This document shows positions 8,524 to 18,367 of a stretch of 64,000 nt of DNA, piece after piece. The stretch spans positions 1 through 64,000 of the forward strand of contig NZ_JAPWHW010000002.1 of assembly GCF_028369135.1 (NCBI RefSeq), read 5' to 3'. A model generated the notes under the pieces. It had not been told where the DNA came from, did not search any database, and worked only from the letters and a program-made list of their open reading frames with translations. This stretch comes from Roseovarius sp. ZX-A-9. GTDB lineage: Bacteria > Pseudomonadota > Alphaproteobacteria > Rhodobacterales > Rhodobacteraceae. Each line of letters starts with the position of its first letter. Within the stretch, counting starts at the first letter, position 1. Position numbers and translations under genes: made by a program.

Positions 8524-10959
8524 ATGGCGATCAAGAAAAGCGATATTTACCGATCCCTCTGGGACAGTTGTGACCAATTGCGAGGCGGCATGGATGCCTC
8601 GCTCTACAAGGATTACATCCTCACCTTGCTGTTCGTGAAATACGTCTCTGACCGGGCTGGTCAGGCAGACGCACTTATCGAGGTTCCGGAAGGCTGCTCC
8701 TTCGAAGACATCCGGAGCCTGCGCGGAACCAAGGAAATTGGCGAAGGCATCGACACCGCCATCGCCGGGATCGCCGAAGCCAACGACCTCAAGAACGTCA
8801 TCGACCGCGCCTATTTCAACGATACCGAAAAATTCGGGCGCGGTGCCAAGATGATCACCACGCTCACCGCGCTGATCAACATTTTCAGCCGGGAAGAACT
8901 GAACTTCAGCCGCAATCGGGCGGATGGCGACGACATTCTGGGCGATGCCTATGAATACCTGATGCGAAACTTCGCGACGGAGTCAGGCAAGAGCAAAGGG
9001 CAGTTCTATACGCCGGCCGAGGTCTCGCGCATTGTTGCTGCTGTTGCGGGCGTCAACCGTGCCACCAGCCCGCAACAGACCGTATATGACCCCACCTGTG
9101 GTTCCGGCTCGCTACTGCTAAAAGCTGCGGACGCCGCCGATGTCAGCCTGACCATCTATGGGCAGGAAATGGACATCACCACGCGCGGCCTCGCCAAGAT
9201 GAACATGATCATGCACGGGCGCGAGGATGCCGAGATCGCTCAGGGCGACGTCATCGGCGAACCGCAATTCAAGGCATCCGAAACCGAACTCCAGACCTTC
9301 GACTTCGTGGTCGCGAACCCGCCCTTCTCTGCCAAGGCTTGGGGTTCAGGCTTGACCGCCGATACCCGCTTTGGACGCTTTGATCTTGGCATGCCACCAG
9401 ACAAGAACGGCGACTTTGCCTTCCTGCTCCATATCCTCGGCTCGATGAAGGCCACAGGCTCCGGCGCGGTCATTCTACCCCATGGGGTCCTTTTCAGGGG
9501 CAACAAGGAATCCGAGCTTCGTGAAAAGATCCTCAAGCGCGGTTACATCAAGGCGATCATCGGCCTGCCTGCGAACCTGTTCTACGGCACCGGCATCCCT
9601 GCCTCGATCATCGTGCTCGACAAATCCGGTGCCTGCGCCGATCGCCCGGTTTACATGATCGACGCCTCCCGTGGCTTCACCAAGGACGGCAACAAAAACC
9701 GCCTGCGCGAGCGCGACATCCACAAGATCACCGACGCCTACACCCGCGAGGCCGAGATCAAGGGATACTCCCGCCTCGTCCCCTATGCCGAGATCACGCG
9801 CAATGACTTCAACCTGAACATTCCGCGCTATATCGACGGCTCTGACCCCGAAGACCTTCAGGATATCGAGGCGCACCTGAAAGGCGGCGTGCCGAACCGC
9901 GACATCGACTTGCTGGCCGAGTTCTGGGACGTCATGCCGGGCGTGCGTGCCACCCTTTTTGGGCCAAACCCACGCGCAGGCTATTCTGATCCCCTGATCG
10001 AGCCGGAGGAGGTCCGCACCACCATCCGCAACCATTCCGAATTTGACGCCTTCAGAACCCAGGTCCAGACGATCCTCAACGGCTGGGCAGATCAGAACAA
10101 GCCGCTCATGGATGGCATCCAGATCGGCGACAAGCCGAAGGACCTGATCCATACCATCGCCGAGGATATGCTGACCCGCTTTGCCGAGGCCCCGCTGATT
10201 GACCAGTATGAGGCCTATCAGCGGCTCATGTCATACTGGGCGGACACCATGCAGGACGATGTGTTCATCATCGCCCATGAAGGCTGGGACGCGGCCAAGG
10301 AGCTGCGCGAGGCCCGCAAGGAGGTTGACGGCAAAAAGGTCAAATGGCTGGAAGAGGCCGACCTGACCGTGAACAAGGTGCGCCTTGTGGCCGATGTCAT
10401 CCCGCCCGCGCTGATCGTCGCGCGGTTCTTTCCGGACATGCAACAGGCGCCGGACGATGCGCAGGCCAAGGCAGAGGAGCTGGGCCGCGAGATCGAGGAA
10501 CTGGTCGAGGAACACGGGGTCGAGGGCGGGCTGCTTGCCGATGCGCTGACCGAGGCGGGCAAGCTGACCGCCGCATCGGCGAAGGCTCGGCAGAAATCCG
10601 GCGAGGCCGACGCCGAAGAGGACAAGTTGCTGAAACAGGTGGCCAAACTGATGACAGCAGAAACAGCGGCTAAGAAGGCGGTGAAGGAGGCCGAGGAGGC
10701 GCTGACCGAGGCCACGTTGAAGAAATATCCGGAATTGACCGAGGAAGAGATCCGCACGCTGGTTGTAGATGACAAATGGCTGACCGACATCGCCGAGCTG
10801 ATCGAGGCCGAGATCGAGGCGCGGACGGAGAAGCTGACAGCCCGGGTGCGGGTGCTGACGGAGCGGTATGGGCATACGTTGCCGGAGATTGACGACCAGA
10901 TAGAAGTTCTGGAAGCAAAGGTTTTAGAACACCTCGCCGCCATGGGCTTCGCCGCATGA
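8524..10959 (+). CDS. hsdM: Type I restriction-modification methyltransferase subunit HsdM
   Basis: 811 residues. N-terminal HsdM helical domain, then an N6-adenine methylase core with SAM motif I DPTCGSGS (about 189-196) and catalytic NPPFSAKAW (about 265). The C-terminal 250 residues are Glu/Ala/Lys-rich and probably coiled-coil, making the protein longer than classical HsdM (about 500-530) and like the long variants. Acts with HsdS to methylate adenine in a bipartite site, protecting host DNA from HsdR. Overlaps hsdS by four bases (ATGA). First gene of the main cargo operon. Confidence 0.92.
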   Translation: MAIKKSDIYRSLWDSCDQLRGGMDASLYKDYILTLLFVKYVSDRAGQADALIEVPEGCSFEDIRSLRGTKEIGEGIDTAIAGIAEANDLKNVIDRAYFNDTEKFGRGAKMITTLTALINIFSREELNFSRNRADGDDILGDAYEYLMRNFATESGKSKGQFYTPAEVSRIVAAVAGVNRATSPQQTVYDPTCGSGSLLLKAADAADVSLTIYGQEMDITTRGLAKMNMIMHGREDAEIAQGDVIGEPQFKASETELQTFDFVVANPPFSAKAWGSGLTADTRFGRFDLGMPPDKNGDFAFLLHILGSMKATGSGAVILPHGVLFRGNKESELREKILKRGYIKAIIGLPANLFYGTGIPASIIVLDKSGACADRPVYMIDASRGFTKDGNKNRLRERDIHKITDAYTREAEIKGYSRLVPYAEITRNDFNLNIPRYIDGSDPEDLQDIEAHLKGGVPNRDIDLLAEFWDVMPGVRATLFGPNPRAGYSDPLIEPEEVRTTIRNHSEFDAFRTQVQTILNGWADQNKPLMDGIQIGDKPKDLIHTIAEDMLTRFAEAPLIDQYEAYQRLMSYWADTMQDDVFIIAHEGWDAAKELREARKEVDGKKVKWLEEADLTVNKVRLVADVIPPALIVARFFPDMQQAPDDAQAKAEELGREIEELVEEHGVEGGLLADALTEAGKLTAASAKARQKSGEADAEEDKLLKQVAKLMTAETAAKKAVKEAEEALTEATLKKYPELTEEEIRTLVVDDKWLTDIAELIEAEIEARTEKLTARVRVLTERYGHTLPEIDDQIEVLEAKVLEHLAAMGFAA

Positions 10960-12140
10960 ACAAGTCCGAGCCTATCCAAGCTCAACCGCCCGCCTCCTTT
11001 TGCCCCGATGGCTGGCGGATCGTGCCTCTCTCATCTCTGTGCAAACTTCAGAGGGGGTTCGACCTGACGCAAGCTACGAGCGAGCCGGGAACTGTGCCGG
11101 TCTATTCGTCCTCTGGAGTGTCATACTTTACAAAAGATAGCAAAGTGCGCCCTCCGGCGATCGTGACAGGTCGGAAGGGCTTACTTGGGCAGGTCTATTT
11201 ACCAAGTGAACCTTTTTGGCCTCATGACACCACACTTTGGGGCAACCAATTTGGAAGCAACTCGCCGCGTTTCGTTGCATATGCTCTGGGAGCTTTTGGG
11301 CTTGAGAAGCTGGATGCTGCCACTTCCGTCCCGACTTTGAATCGAAACAACCTCCACGCTCATGAAATTGCAATCCCGGAGCACGCCGAACAAGAAGCCA
11401 TCGCCGAGGCGCTTTCGGATGCGGATGCGTTGATTGAGGGGCTGGAGCGGCTGATCGCCAAGAAACGGCTCATCAAGCAGGGCGCGATGCAGGACCTCTT
11501 GACCGCCAAGCGCCGCCTCCCGGGGTTCTCGGGGGAGTGGGGCGAGACGAGTCTTGGAAACTTTGGAACTACTTACGGCGGCCTTTCAGGCAAGTCCAAG
11601 CAAGACTTCGGGCATGGTGATGGCCGCTATGTCGAATTCTTGGATGTATTGACCAATGAAGTTGTTCCCAAGAGGGAATTCCCAAGGGTTTGCATCGCAA
11701 ATACAGAACGGCAGAATCATGTTAGAAGGGGGGATCTACTCTTCAACGGATCATCTGAAACACCAGAAGAGGTCGGCTTGTGCGCCGAGGTTCCATTCGA
11801 GACGGACGATCTATATCTGAACAGTTTTTGCTTCGGTTTTCGACCATTGCCAGGCGCAAACTTTGTTCCGAGGTTTATGGCGCTTTTGATCCGGAGCGGA
11901 GTTGGGCGTAGCCGCATCAAACACTTGGCCCAAGGTGCAACACGTTACAATCTCTCTAAAAGGCGCCTTCTTGAGTTGCAACTGCCTATTCCACGTTTCG
12001 ATGAGCAAGCAGAAATTGCCCTTGTCTCAGCCGACATGGACGCCGAAATCCAAGCCCTCGAAGCCCGCCTCGAAAAGGCACGGCAGGTGAAGGAGGGCAT
12101 GATGCAGAACCTTTTGACCGGACGGATCAGGCTGGTCTGA
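10956..12140 (+). CDS. hsdS: Type I restriction-modification specificity subunit HsdS
   Basis: 394 residues with two target-recognition domains (about 15-145 and 205-345). Each is followed by a long conserved helix: QEAIAEALSDADALIEGLER and later EQAEIALVSADMDAEIQALE. Both helices end in a similar motif (MQDLLTAKRRLPGF, MQNLLTGRIRLV), the half-repeats that set the spacing of the split recognition sequence. It tells the HsdM/HsdR complex which sequence to modify or cut. The recognition sequence cannot be predicted by eye. Both half-domains look complete, so the system is probably functional. Confidence 0.9.
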   Translation: MNKSEPIQAQPPASFCPDGWRIVPLSSLCKLQRGFDLTQATSEPGTVPVYSSSGVSYFTKDSKVRPPAIVTGRKGLLGQVYLPSEPFWPHDTTLWGNQFGSNSPRFVAYALGAFGLEKLDAATSVPTLNRNNLHAHEIAIPEHAEQEAIAEALSDADALIEGLERLIAKKRLIKQGAMQDLLTAKRRLPGFSGEWGETSLGNFGTTYGGLSGKSKQDFGHGDGRYVEFLDVLTNEVVPKREFPRVCIANTERQNHVRRGDLLFNGSSETPEEVGLCAEVPFETDDLYLNSFCFGFRPLPGANFVPRFMALLIRSGVGRSRIKHLAQGATRYNLSKRRLLELQLPIPRFDEQAEIALVSADMDAEIQALEARLEKARQVKEGMMQNLLTGRIRLV

Positions 12141-12184
12141 CGATATTTTAAGCGAATGAATTTCAAGAGATAGGGATAAGGGCC

Positions 12185-15100
12185 ATGAGCAAGATCGGCG
12201 AGGCGGAACGCAAGGCGCAGAACAGGGTCATCGACCTGCTCAGCGCACACCAGACAGACGCGCCCGGCGGCCTCGGCTGGCGCTACCTCGGTGATTGGCA
12301 AAAGCGCGAGGGCAACGCCAATATCGAGGAGGATTTGCTGCGCCCCTGGCTCCTGTCGCGAGGCTACGCCCCCGAAATCGTCACCCAAGGCATCACCCTG
12401 CTGAAACGCGAGGCGCGGATGGAGGGCACCAAGCTCTACGAGGCCAACCAGAGCTTCTACGAGATGCTCCGCTACGGCGTGGCCGTCGCCCCCGGCCCGG
12501 GCGAGGCCCCCGTCACCGTCCGCTTCATCGATTGGTCTGACGCCGCCGCCAACGACATGGGCGTCGCCGAAGAGGTCGCCATCAAAGGCAAAGACGCCAA
12601 GGCCTGGAACAAACGCCCCGATCTGGTGCTCTACGTCAACGGCATCGCTCTGGGTGTGGTCGAGTTGAAGAAATCCACCGTGGGCGTCGGCGAAGGCATC
12701 CGCCAAACCCTCGACAACCAGCGGCCTGAGTTTATCCGGCACTTCTTTACCACAGTGCAGATCACCTTCGCCGGCAACGACAGTGAGGGCCTGCGCTATG
12801 CTCCGATCCTGACGCCACAGCCCTACTGGCTGGCCTGGAAGGAAGACAGCGATATCACCGGCCCGCTGGACCGTGATGTCACCCAGATGATGACCCCTGC
12901 GCGGTTCCTTGAGATCATCCACGACTTCACCCTGTTTGACGCAGGGATCAAAAAGATCACGCGGCCCAACCAATATTTCGCGGTGAAGGCGGCGCAAGAC
13001 CGTGTGCGGGAAAAACAGGGCGGGATCATCTGGCAGACCCAAGGGTCCGGCAAAAGCCTGATCATGGTGATGCTAGCGCGCTGGATCAGGGAAACATTTC
13101 CGAATGGCCGCATCCTGATCGTCACCGACCGCAAGGAGCTGGACAGCCAGATTGAAGACGTATTCGGCAACACCGGCGACAAGGTGCGCCGCGCCCGCAG
13201 CGGCAACGACTTGATGGCCGCGTTGGCCGATCCAACCGACCGGATCATCTGCTCGCTCGTCCACAAATTCGGCAAGCGCGAAGAGGGCGAGATGGAGGGC
13301 CTGATCTCTGAAATCCAGAACGCCAATATCGGCGCACCTGTCGGCGAATTCTTTGTCTTCATCGATGAAGCGCACCGCACCCAGTCTGGTAAGCTCGCGA
13401 ATGCAATGCGCAAAGTGCTGCCAGAGGCAATGTTTGTTGGCTTTACCGGCACGCCATTACTGAAGTCCGACAAAGGCACGTCGTTAGAGACATTTGGCCC
13501 CTATATCGGTAAGCCTTATCGCTTTGATGAGGCGGTCGAAGATGGCGTGGTATTGGATCTGCGCTATGAGGCGCGAGACATTGACCAGCGGATCAGCGCG
13601 CCGGGCAAGATCGACGCATGGTTCGAGGCGAAGACCAAAGGGTTGACCCCGAACGCCAAGGCGACCTTGAAGCAACGCTGGGGCACTTTGCAACGGGTGC
13701 TGTCAAGCCGCGACCGGCTGGAGCAAATCGCCAACGACATCATAATGGATATGGAGATGAAACCGCGTCTGCATTCTGGCATGGGCAACGCTATGTTGGT
13801 TGCGGGTTCAATCCCAGAGGCTTGCAAGTTCTTCGAAATCTTCAAGAAGTCCGGCTCTGTCTTGGCTGACAAATGCGCGATTGTAACCTCTTACAAACGC
13901 GCAGCACCTGAGATCACCGGCGAAGAGACCGGCATGGGCGAAACAGAAAAGCAGTATGTCCATCGCGTTTATACGGACCTCCTGGGCGAAACCTCAGAAG
14001 AAGATTACGAAGAGGAAGCGCTGCGGCTGTTCAAGAAAGAACCGGGGCGGATGAAGCTGTTGATTGTCGTCAGCCGCCTCCTGACTGGCTTTGATGCGCC
14101 GACGGCCACATACATCTACATCGACAAGCAGATGCGCGATCATGGTCTTTTCCAGGCAATCTGCCGCGTTAACCGTCTCGATGGTGATGACAAGGATTTC
14201 GGCTATATCGTCGACTATAAAGACCTGTTTCGGAACATCGAAAGTGCCGTCGAAGATTACACCTCCGAGGCATTCGATGCCTTCGACAAAGAGGACGTTG
14301 AAGGCTTGATCACTGATCGTGCCGATCAGGCAGATCAGGATCTACGTGTTGCCCGCGACGCTTGGTTGGGCCTTATGGATGGCGTAGAACAACCAAAGTC
14401 GGATGCAGAGATTTTCACATATTTTTCCAGTCCACAGGGCATCGACAACGATCCGGATGCAGAAGAAAAATCGCGACGCCGTCAGGCGCTCTACAGGATT
14501 TCCGGACGCTATGCCCGAGCATACGCCAACGTAGCCGCAGAACCCGAAGGCACCGGTTTCAACGATCTTGAGTTGGATGAATGTCGGCGTGAAGTGGAGC
14601 GTGCTATCGGGATCAGGGATGCGGTAAGATTACACAGCGGTGACGCCGTGGACATGAAGCTTTACGAGCCTGCCATGCGGCATTTGATCGATAGTTACAT
14701 TCGGGCCGAAGACTCAGAAATCATATCCCACCTCGACGACATTAGCCTGATCGACCTGGTTGAAAGTAAAGGGGCCGCTGCAGAAGACGATCTGCCTCCG
14801 GCATCAAAACGCAAACGCGAGAATGTCGCTGAAGCGATCGAAAACAACGTCAGAAAACTGATTATCGAAGAAAGTCCGGTTAATCCTCGGTTTTACGAGA
14901 AGATGTCCGAACTGCTGACTGATCTTATCCGTCAACGGCGCGAAGATGCTATTGAATACGCTGAATATCTTGAGCGCATCGCTGCACTTGTAAAGGATGC
15001 CAAGGCTGGCCACGGCAGAGAATACCCCAAAACGGTGGATAGCGCAGGCAAAAAGGCACTGTATGATAATCTTGATGCCAACGAGGAGCTGGCGTTGAAA

Positions 15101-15253
15101 GTCGACTCCACCGTGCGCGAAACAGCCCCATTCGGCTGGCGAGGCAATGCAATGAAGGAAAGAAAGGTGCGACGCTGTTTGGAACCGATCCTGGATGACC
15201 CAGAAACGGTGGAGCAGATATTTGAAGTATTGAAGAACCAACATGAATACTGA
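12185..15253 (+). CDS. hsdR: Type I restriction endonuclease motor/nuclease subunit HsdR
   Basis: 1022 residues. N-terminal PD-(D/E)xK nuclease: DLVLYVNG near residue 146 and VVELKKS near 160. SF2 translocase follows: Walker A QTQGSGKS (about 284-291), DEAH box FVFIDEAHRTQSG (about 391-403), then GFTGTPLL and a second RecA-like domain with VSRLLTGFDAP. C-terminal helical assembly region. It reels in unmethylated DNA and cuts it at a distance. The stop codon overlaps the next gene by 11 bases, indicating coupling. It follows hsdS by 44 bp, with the ATG at 12185. Confidence 0.92.
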   Translation: MSKIGEAERKAQNRVIDLLSAHQTDAPGGLGWRYLGDWQKREGNANIEEDLLRPWLLSRGYAPEIVTQGITLLKREARMEGTKLYEANQSFYEMLRYGVAVAPGPGEAPVTVRFIDWSDAAANDMGVAEEVAIKGKDAKAWNKRPDLVLYVNGIALGVVELKKSTVGVGEGIRQTLDNQRPEFIRHFFTTVQITFAGNDSEGLRYAPILTPQPYWLAWKEDSDITGPLDRDVTQMMTPARFLEIIHDFTLFDAGIKKITRPNQYFAVKAAQDRVREKQGGIIWQTQGSGKSLIMVMLARWIRETFPNGRILIVTDRKELDSQIEDVFGNTGDKVRRARSGNDLMAALADPTDRIICSLVHKFGKREEGEMEGLISEIQNANIGAPVGEFFVFIDEAHRTQSGKLANAMRKVLPEAMFVGFTGTPLLKSDKGTSLETFGPYIGKPYRFDEAVEDGVVLDLRYEARDIDQRISAPGKIDAWFEAKTKGLTPNAKATLKQRWGTLQRVLSSRDRLEQIANDIIMDMEMKPRLHSGMGNAMLVAGSIPEACKFFEIFKKSGSVLADKCAIVTSYKRAAPEITGEETGMGETEKQYVHRVYTDLLGETSEEDYEEEALRLFKKEPGRMKLLIVVSRLLTGFDAPTATYIYIDKQMRDHGLFQAICRVNRLDGDDKDFGYIVDYKDLFRNIESAVEDYTSEAFDAFDKEDVEGLITDRADQADQDLRVARDAWLGLMDGVEQPKSDAEIFTYFSSPQGIDNDPDAEEKSRRRQALYRISGRYARAYANVAAEPEGTGFNDLELDECRREVERAIGIRDAVRLHSGDAVDMKLYEPAMRHLIDSYIRAEDSEIISHLDDISLIDLVESKGAAAEDDLPPASKRKRENVAEAIENNVRKLIIEESPVNPRFYEKMSELLTDLIRQRREDAIEYAEYLERIAALVKDAKAGHGREYPKTVDSAGKKALYDNLDANEELALKVDSTVRETAPFGWRGNAMKERKVRRCLEPILDDPETVEQIFEVLKNQHEY

Positions 15254-15962
15254 GGTTTCACAGATCGGAGGTCTCGAAGTCGAGATCGTGCGCAAAACGA
15301 TCAAAAATCTCCATATAGGCTGCTATCCCCCGTTGGGTCGAGTAAGGGTCGCTGCCCCTTACTCAATTAGTAACGACGCTATTCGGATCGCTGTCCTCAA
15401 CAGGATGCCGTGGATCAGACGAAAGCAATCACAGTTCAAACAGCAAGAACGACAGACAGGGCGCCTATTTGTTTCAGGTGAAACGCATTTTTTGTTTGGC
15501 AGGTCGTTGCGATTGAATGTTCAAAGCTGGGACAAAAAAACTCACCGAATTTCACGTCACGGCGCCGAGCGATTGCTTATGCAAGTGCCCTGCGGCAGCA
15601 GCACGGATCAGATGCGGCGCTGGATGGAAGTTTGGATGAAGACTAAACTTCGAGCGTTTGCAACCCCGCGCATCTCATTTTGGGCCGCGCGCTTGGAAAG
15701 AAATCCTGAAAAGTGGGGTATTCGGCCGATGAAAACAAAGTGGGGCAGCTGCAATCCGGAGAAAAGAACTATTTGGCTGAATTCGGAACTCGCCAAGAAG
15801 CCCGAGCGAATGATTGACTACATCATTCTACACGAGATGGCGCATCTGATTTCGCCACGTCACGATACCAAATTTACAGGCGTCCTTGATCGTGAGTTAC
15901 CTCGCTGGAAAGATATCCGGAACGAATTAAACGCGCTTCCCTTGCCTGCATGGCTTAATTGA
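15243..15962 (+). CDS. YgjP/SprT-like M48-type metalloprotease
   Basis: 239 residues. Zinc-protease motif IILHEMAHLISPRHD gives HExxH, preceded by the family's KTKWGSCN segment and followed by a distal acidic helix. This is the DUF45/YgjP family, often found at the end of type I restriction operons. Its 11-bp overlap with hsdR shows it belongs to that operon. Its role there is not established; it may process or turn over a restriction subunit. The substrate is unknown. Confidence 0.8.
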   Translation: MNTEVSQIGGLEVEIVRKTIKNLHIGCYPPLGRVRVAAPYSISNDAIRIAVLNRMPWIRRKQSQFKQQERQTGRLFVSGETHFLFGRSLRLNVQSWDKKTHRISRHGAERLLMQVPCGSSTDQMRRWMEVWMKTKLRAFATPRISFWAARLERNPEKWGIRPMKTKWGSCNPEKRTIWLNSELAKKPERMIDYIILHEMAHLISPRHDTKFTGVLDRELPRWKDIRNELNALPLPAWLN

Positions 15963-16056
15963 AAGCCCAGAGTTACGAAGGGTGCTTGTAATACCGCTTC
16001 CGTGCGATTGCAAAATTGTAGATCATCATAAATCTTAACCCCAGGCCGAGGATGCA

Positions 16057-16764
16057 ATGATTGAGTTTCAAGCGCCACCAATAGAACTGGTCACATCACA
16101 TTCTCCGATGACTCGGGCCTATATGGTTGCAGCAACCTACATTTTTAAACACGGCGAAATCGGTCTAACCAAATCTGGCGCTTGGAACCGGCGTTTTATA
16201 GAGTGGGCCGTGACACACATAGATTTCCCTGGTTGGACAGGAGAAGAGCTCTATCGGGTCAATAAAGTCCTGAACGAATATGACGTAGCGCCGTTGGAAT
16301 ACCTGCATGCCTTGATGGACGGTCTGAAATGGGGCCGAAAATACCAAGGCACCTATCGGCTTACCAAAACAGGTAAGGGACTGGGGCAATCGCCGGATGC
16401 CGCCTTTCTTGCGGTCATCCCTGCTTTCCTCTTCCGATTTGACCACGCCGAAAGCATGCAAACCAAAGCGCCATTGGGCAATTGGGATATCTTCTTGAAT
16501 ATCATTAACCACGAAATTGGTGACGGCATCACTGCTGCACGCCTGGCTGGCATTCTTTACGGAGATGACAGTTTGGGCTGGAACAGCCCCGCCAGCGTCC
16601 TATCTGCCGCCGTCTTTCGCCCTCTTTGCTGGGCAGGACTGCTGCAATCCGAAGAAGGTCATGGCTTGTCAAAACGGGTCTATCACAAAACGCCGCTTTG
16701 GGATGCCGCGTTGCAATTAGACCCGATCCAAGGCGCGGATAACGTGGTGTCATTTCGACGCTGA
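16057..16764 (+). CDS. Protein of unknown function in the defence cargo
   Basis: 235 residues, soluble, with no transmembrane or signal sequence. Features seen: an N-terminal segment GLTKSGAWNRRFIEWAV, a middle segment YRLTKTGKGLG reminiscent of a winged-helix turn, and an unusual run of tryptophans. I do not recognise a characterised family, although proteins with similar TKSGA/TKTGK segments are, in my memory, carried on other mobile elements. It starts 94 bp after the metalloprotease gene on the same strand and may be co-transcribed. Confidence 0.6.
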   Translation: MIEFQAPPIELVTSHSPMTRAYMVAATYIFKHGEIGLTKSGAWNRRFIEWAVTHIDFPGWTGEELYRVNKVLNEYDVAPLEYLHALMDGLKWGRKYQGTYRLTKTGKGLGQSPDAAFLAVIPAFLFRFDHAESMQTKAPLGNWDIFLNIINHEIGDGITAARLAGILYGDDSLGWNSPASVLSAAVFRPLCWAGLLQSEEGHGLSKRVYHKTPLWDAALQLDPIQGADNVVSFRR

Positions 16765-16973
16765 CGGCCCATAGCCGCCGTTCGATGGTCTACGGGTAAG
16801 CGTCCGCTTTTTCTGTCGATGAAGGGCGCGAAGGCAATCCACGGGGTTTGTGTATCTCCGGTGGACCTGCAAAAAACATCTCCACTATCCGACCTGGATA
16901 TAGCATAAGGAGCCACCTGCGACTGGTCGCCTGATGCTTCGCGACGATCACGAAAAAATTTGGAGGGTGATCC

Positions 16974-17897
16974 TTGGGAAATGTCGGACAATTCTTCCAG
17001 CCACCGCTCTACTGGCAGGAATTCGAAGAGCTCTGCTCGGGTCTTCTGACAGAAGTTTATGACGTTCCCAATGCGCAGCAGGTTGGCCGCCCCGGTCAGG
17101 CACAATATGGCGTAGATGTTTTCGGCAAATCGCCCCGCTTTGGACGGATAGGTATCCAGTGTAAGCGTCTCTCCGACCTCGACAAAAACAATAACCCCTA
17201 TCCGGGAGGTCCGATCACCCGCAAGTTCCTGCGCGACGCGGCTGACGAGGCTCTCGGCTTCAAACCTGATCTCGACATGTGGATCCTTGCGACAACCGCC
17301 CGCCGCGACATCAAGGTGCAGGGATGGGTTGAGGAAATCAACGAAGAGTGGGAGCAAGCGGGCCGGAATCGGGTCGCGATCGTTTGGACATGGGACGAGT
17401 GCATCTCGCATCTCAACAGCTATCCCGAACTCCAGTGCCGATACTATCGCGATGTGATCCAAGTGCGTGCGCCCAAGGATCTCGACGACATCATTCTGCG
17501 CACCATCGCTATGGCGTTTGCGCGGCCTGCCTTCGAGGTGCCGCTGCACTGTGAGACCTCCAGCGATTTCTTGAATGCTCTGAAGGACACGCAAAAGGCG
17601 CTGCGCACTGGAGAACTTGTCGATCGCGAAAGCCGGCAGGTAATTCGCAAAGCGATCGGGGGCTATCGCGAGCTGGACGATGCTTTTGTTAGAAAGGGCC
17701 TTGGCCAGATTGACGCGCATCTGAAGCTTCTACGCAAGCAGCTCGAACAAGGTCGCAAAGACGGCACGATCGCGAGCGTCGGCGACTTCCTTGATATCCG
17801 GCAGCCTGCCTTGGCGCGCTATCTAGACGAACTACGTCAACGCTGCCTCGACGACTTGAACTACATCCTTCGCCATGCTGGAATTCCCTCGGACTGA
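16974..17897 (+). CDS. Mrr-like restriction endonuclease, candidate Lamassu/ABC-3C effector
   Basis: 307 residues from a TTG start with GGAGG seven bases upstream. The N-terminal domain is Mrr-like: F-E-LCSGLL near residue 15, then YGVDVFGK and IGIQCKRL, giving the D...QxK active site of the restriction-endonuclease fold. The C-terminal half is helical and unassigned. It is followed on the same strand by a 93-residue protein and an SMC-like ATPase, the effector, middle-component, ATPase order reported for Lamassu/DdmABC and ABC-three-component systems. Expected action: cleavage of invading DNA once the ATPase senses it. Assignment to that system is inference. Confidence 0.72.
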   Translation: MGNVGQFFQPPLYWQEFEELCSGLLTEVYDVPNAQQVGRPGQAQYGVDVFGKSPRFGRIGIQCKRLSDLDKNNNPYPGGPITRKFLRDAADEALGFKPDLDMWILATTARRDIKVQGWVEEINEEWEQAGRNRVAIVWTWDECISHLNSYPELQCRYYRDVIQVRAPKDLDDIILRTIAMAFARPAFEVPLHCETSSDFLNALKDTQKALRTGELVDRESRQVIRKAIGGYRELDDAFVRKGLGQIDAHLKLLRKQLEQGRKDGTIASVGDFLDIRQPALARYLDELRQRCLDDLNYILRHAGIPSD

Positions 17898-18085
17898 GCA
17901 AGGTGTCCGGCGGTCGAGAAGGTGATTGAATTAGTCCCCTTGGTGAAATTTCCGCGAACTGCGGTAATGGCTGCATCTCCTGTTTTCGACCGAGCACATT
18001 CTCGCTAATTTGCCCGCACATGCACAAAGATGCTCGGTGCGTTGCTTTGGTTGTTTACGCAAAGAAATTGTTGATGGAGTGACTG

Positions 18086-18367
18086 GTGGAAAAAGACGAA
18101 ATGGAAGCACCGGACGATGCTGTGGCGTTGGATTCGACAATCGTCCAAGCGGAGGTCGGCCCCCCGGAAACACCCGACGTTTTCCTGGCAGGTGTGACCA
18201 AAACTCTAAACGCGTCGACTGATATGGACGCCGATCTTGCGAGCATTCTATCCGATCACCTACTGACCGTAACGCCACATGCCAATGCCGTGGCCAATGC
18301 GAAGGCCGCAATCGTCGCTTTAGCGGTGAAGCGCGCGGCTCCAGCTGAGGTGCAGACCGATGGCTGA
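18086..18367 (+). CDS. Small acidic protein, candidate middle component of an SMC-nuclease system
   Basis: 93 residues from a GTG start with GGAG six bases upstream. Acidic N-terminal 40 residues, then a helical part (DLASILSDHLLTVTPHANAV). No catalytic motif. It overlaps the start of the SMC-like ATPase gene by eight bases, so the two are translationally coupled. By position it would be the LmuC/middle-component subunit, though shorter than most I know of. The 188 bp before it hold no supported gene. Confidence 0.6.
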   Translation: MEKDEMEAPDDAVALDSTIVQAEVGPPETPDVFLAGVTKTLNASTDMDADLASILSDHLLTVTPHANAVANAKAAIVALAVKRAAPAEVQTDG

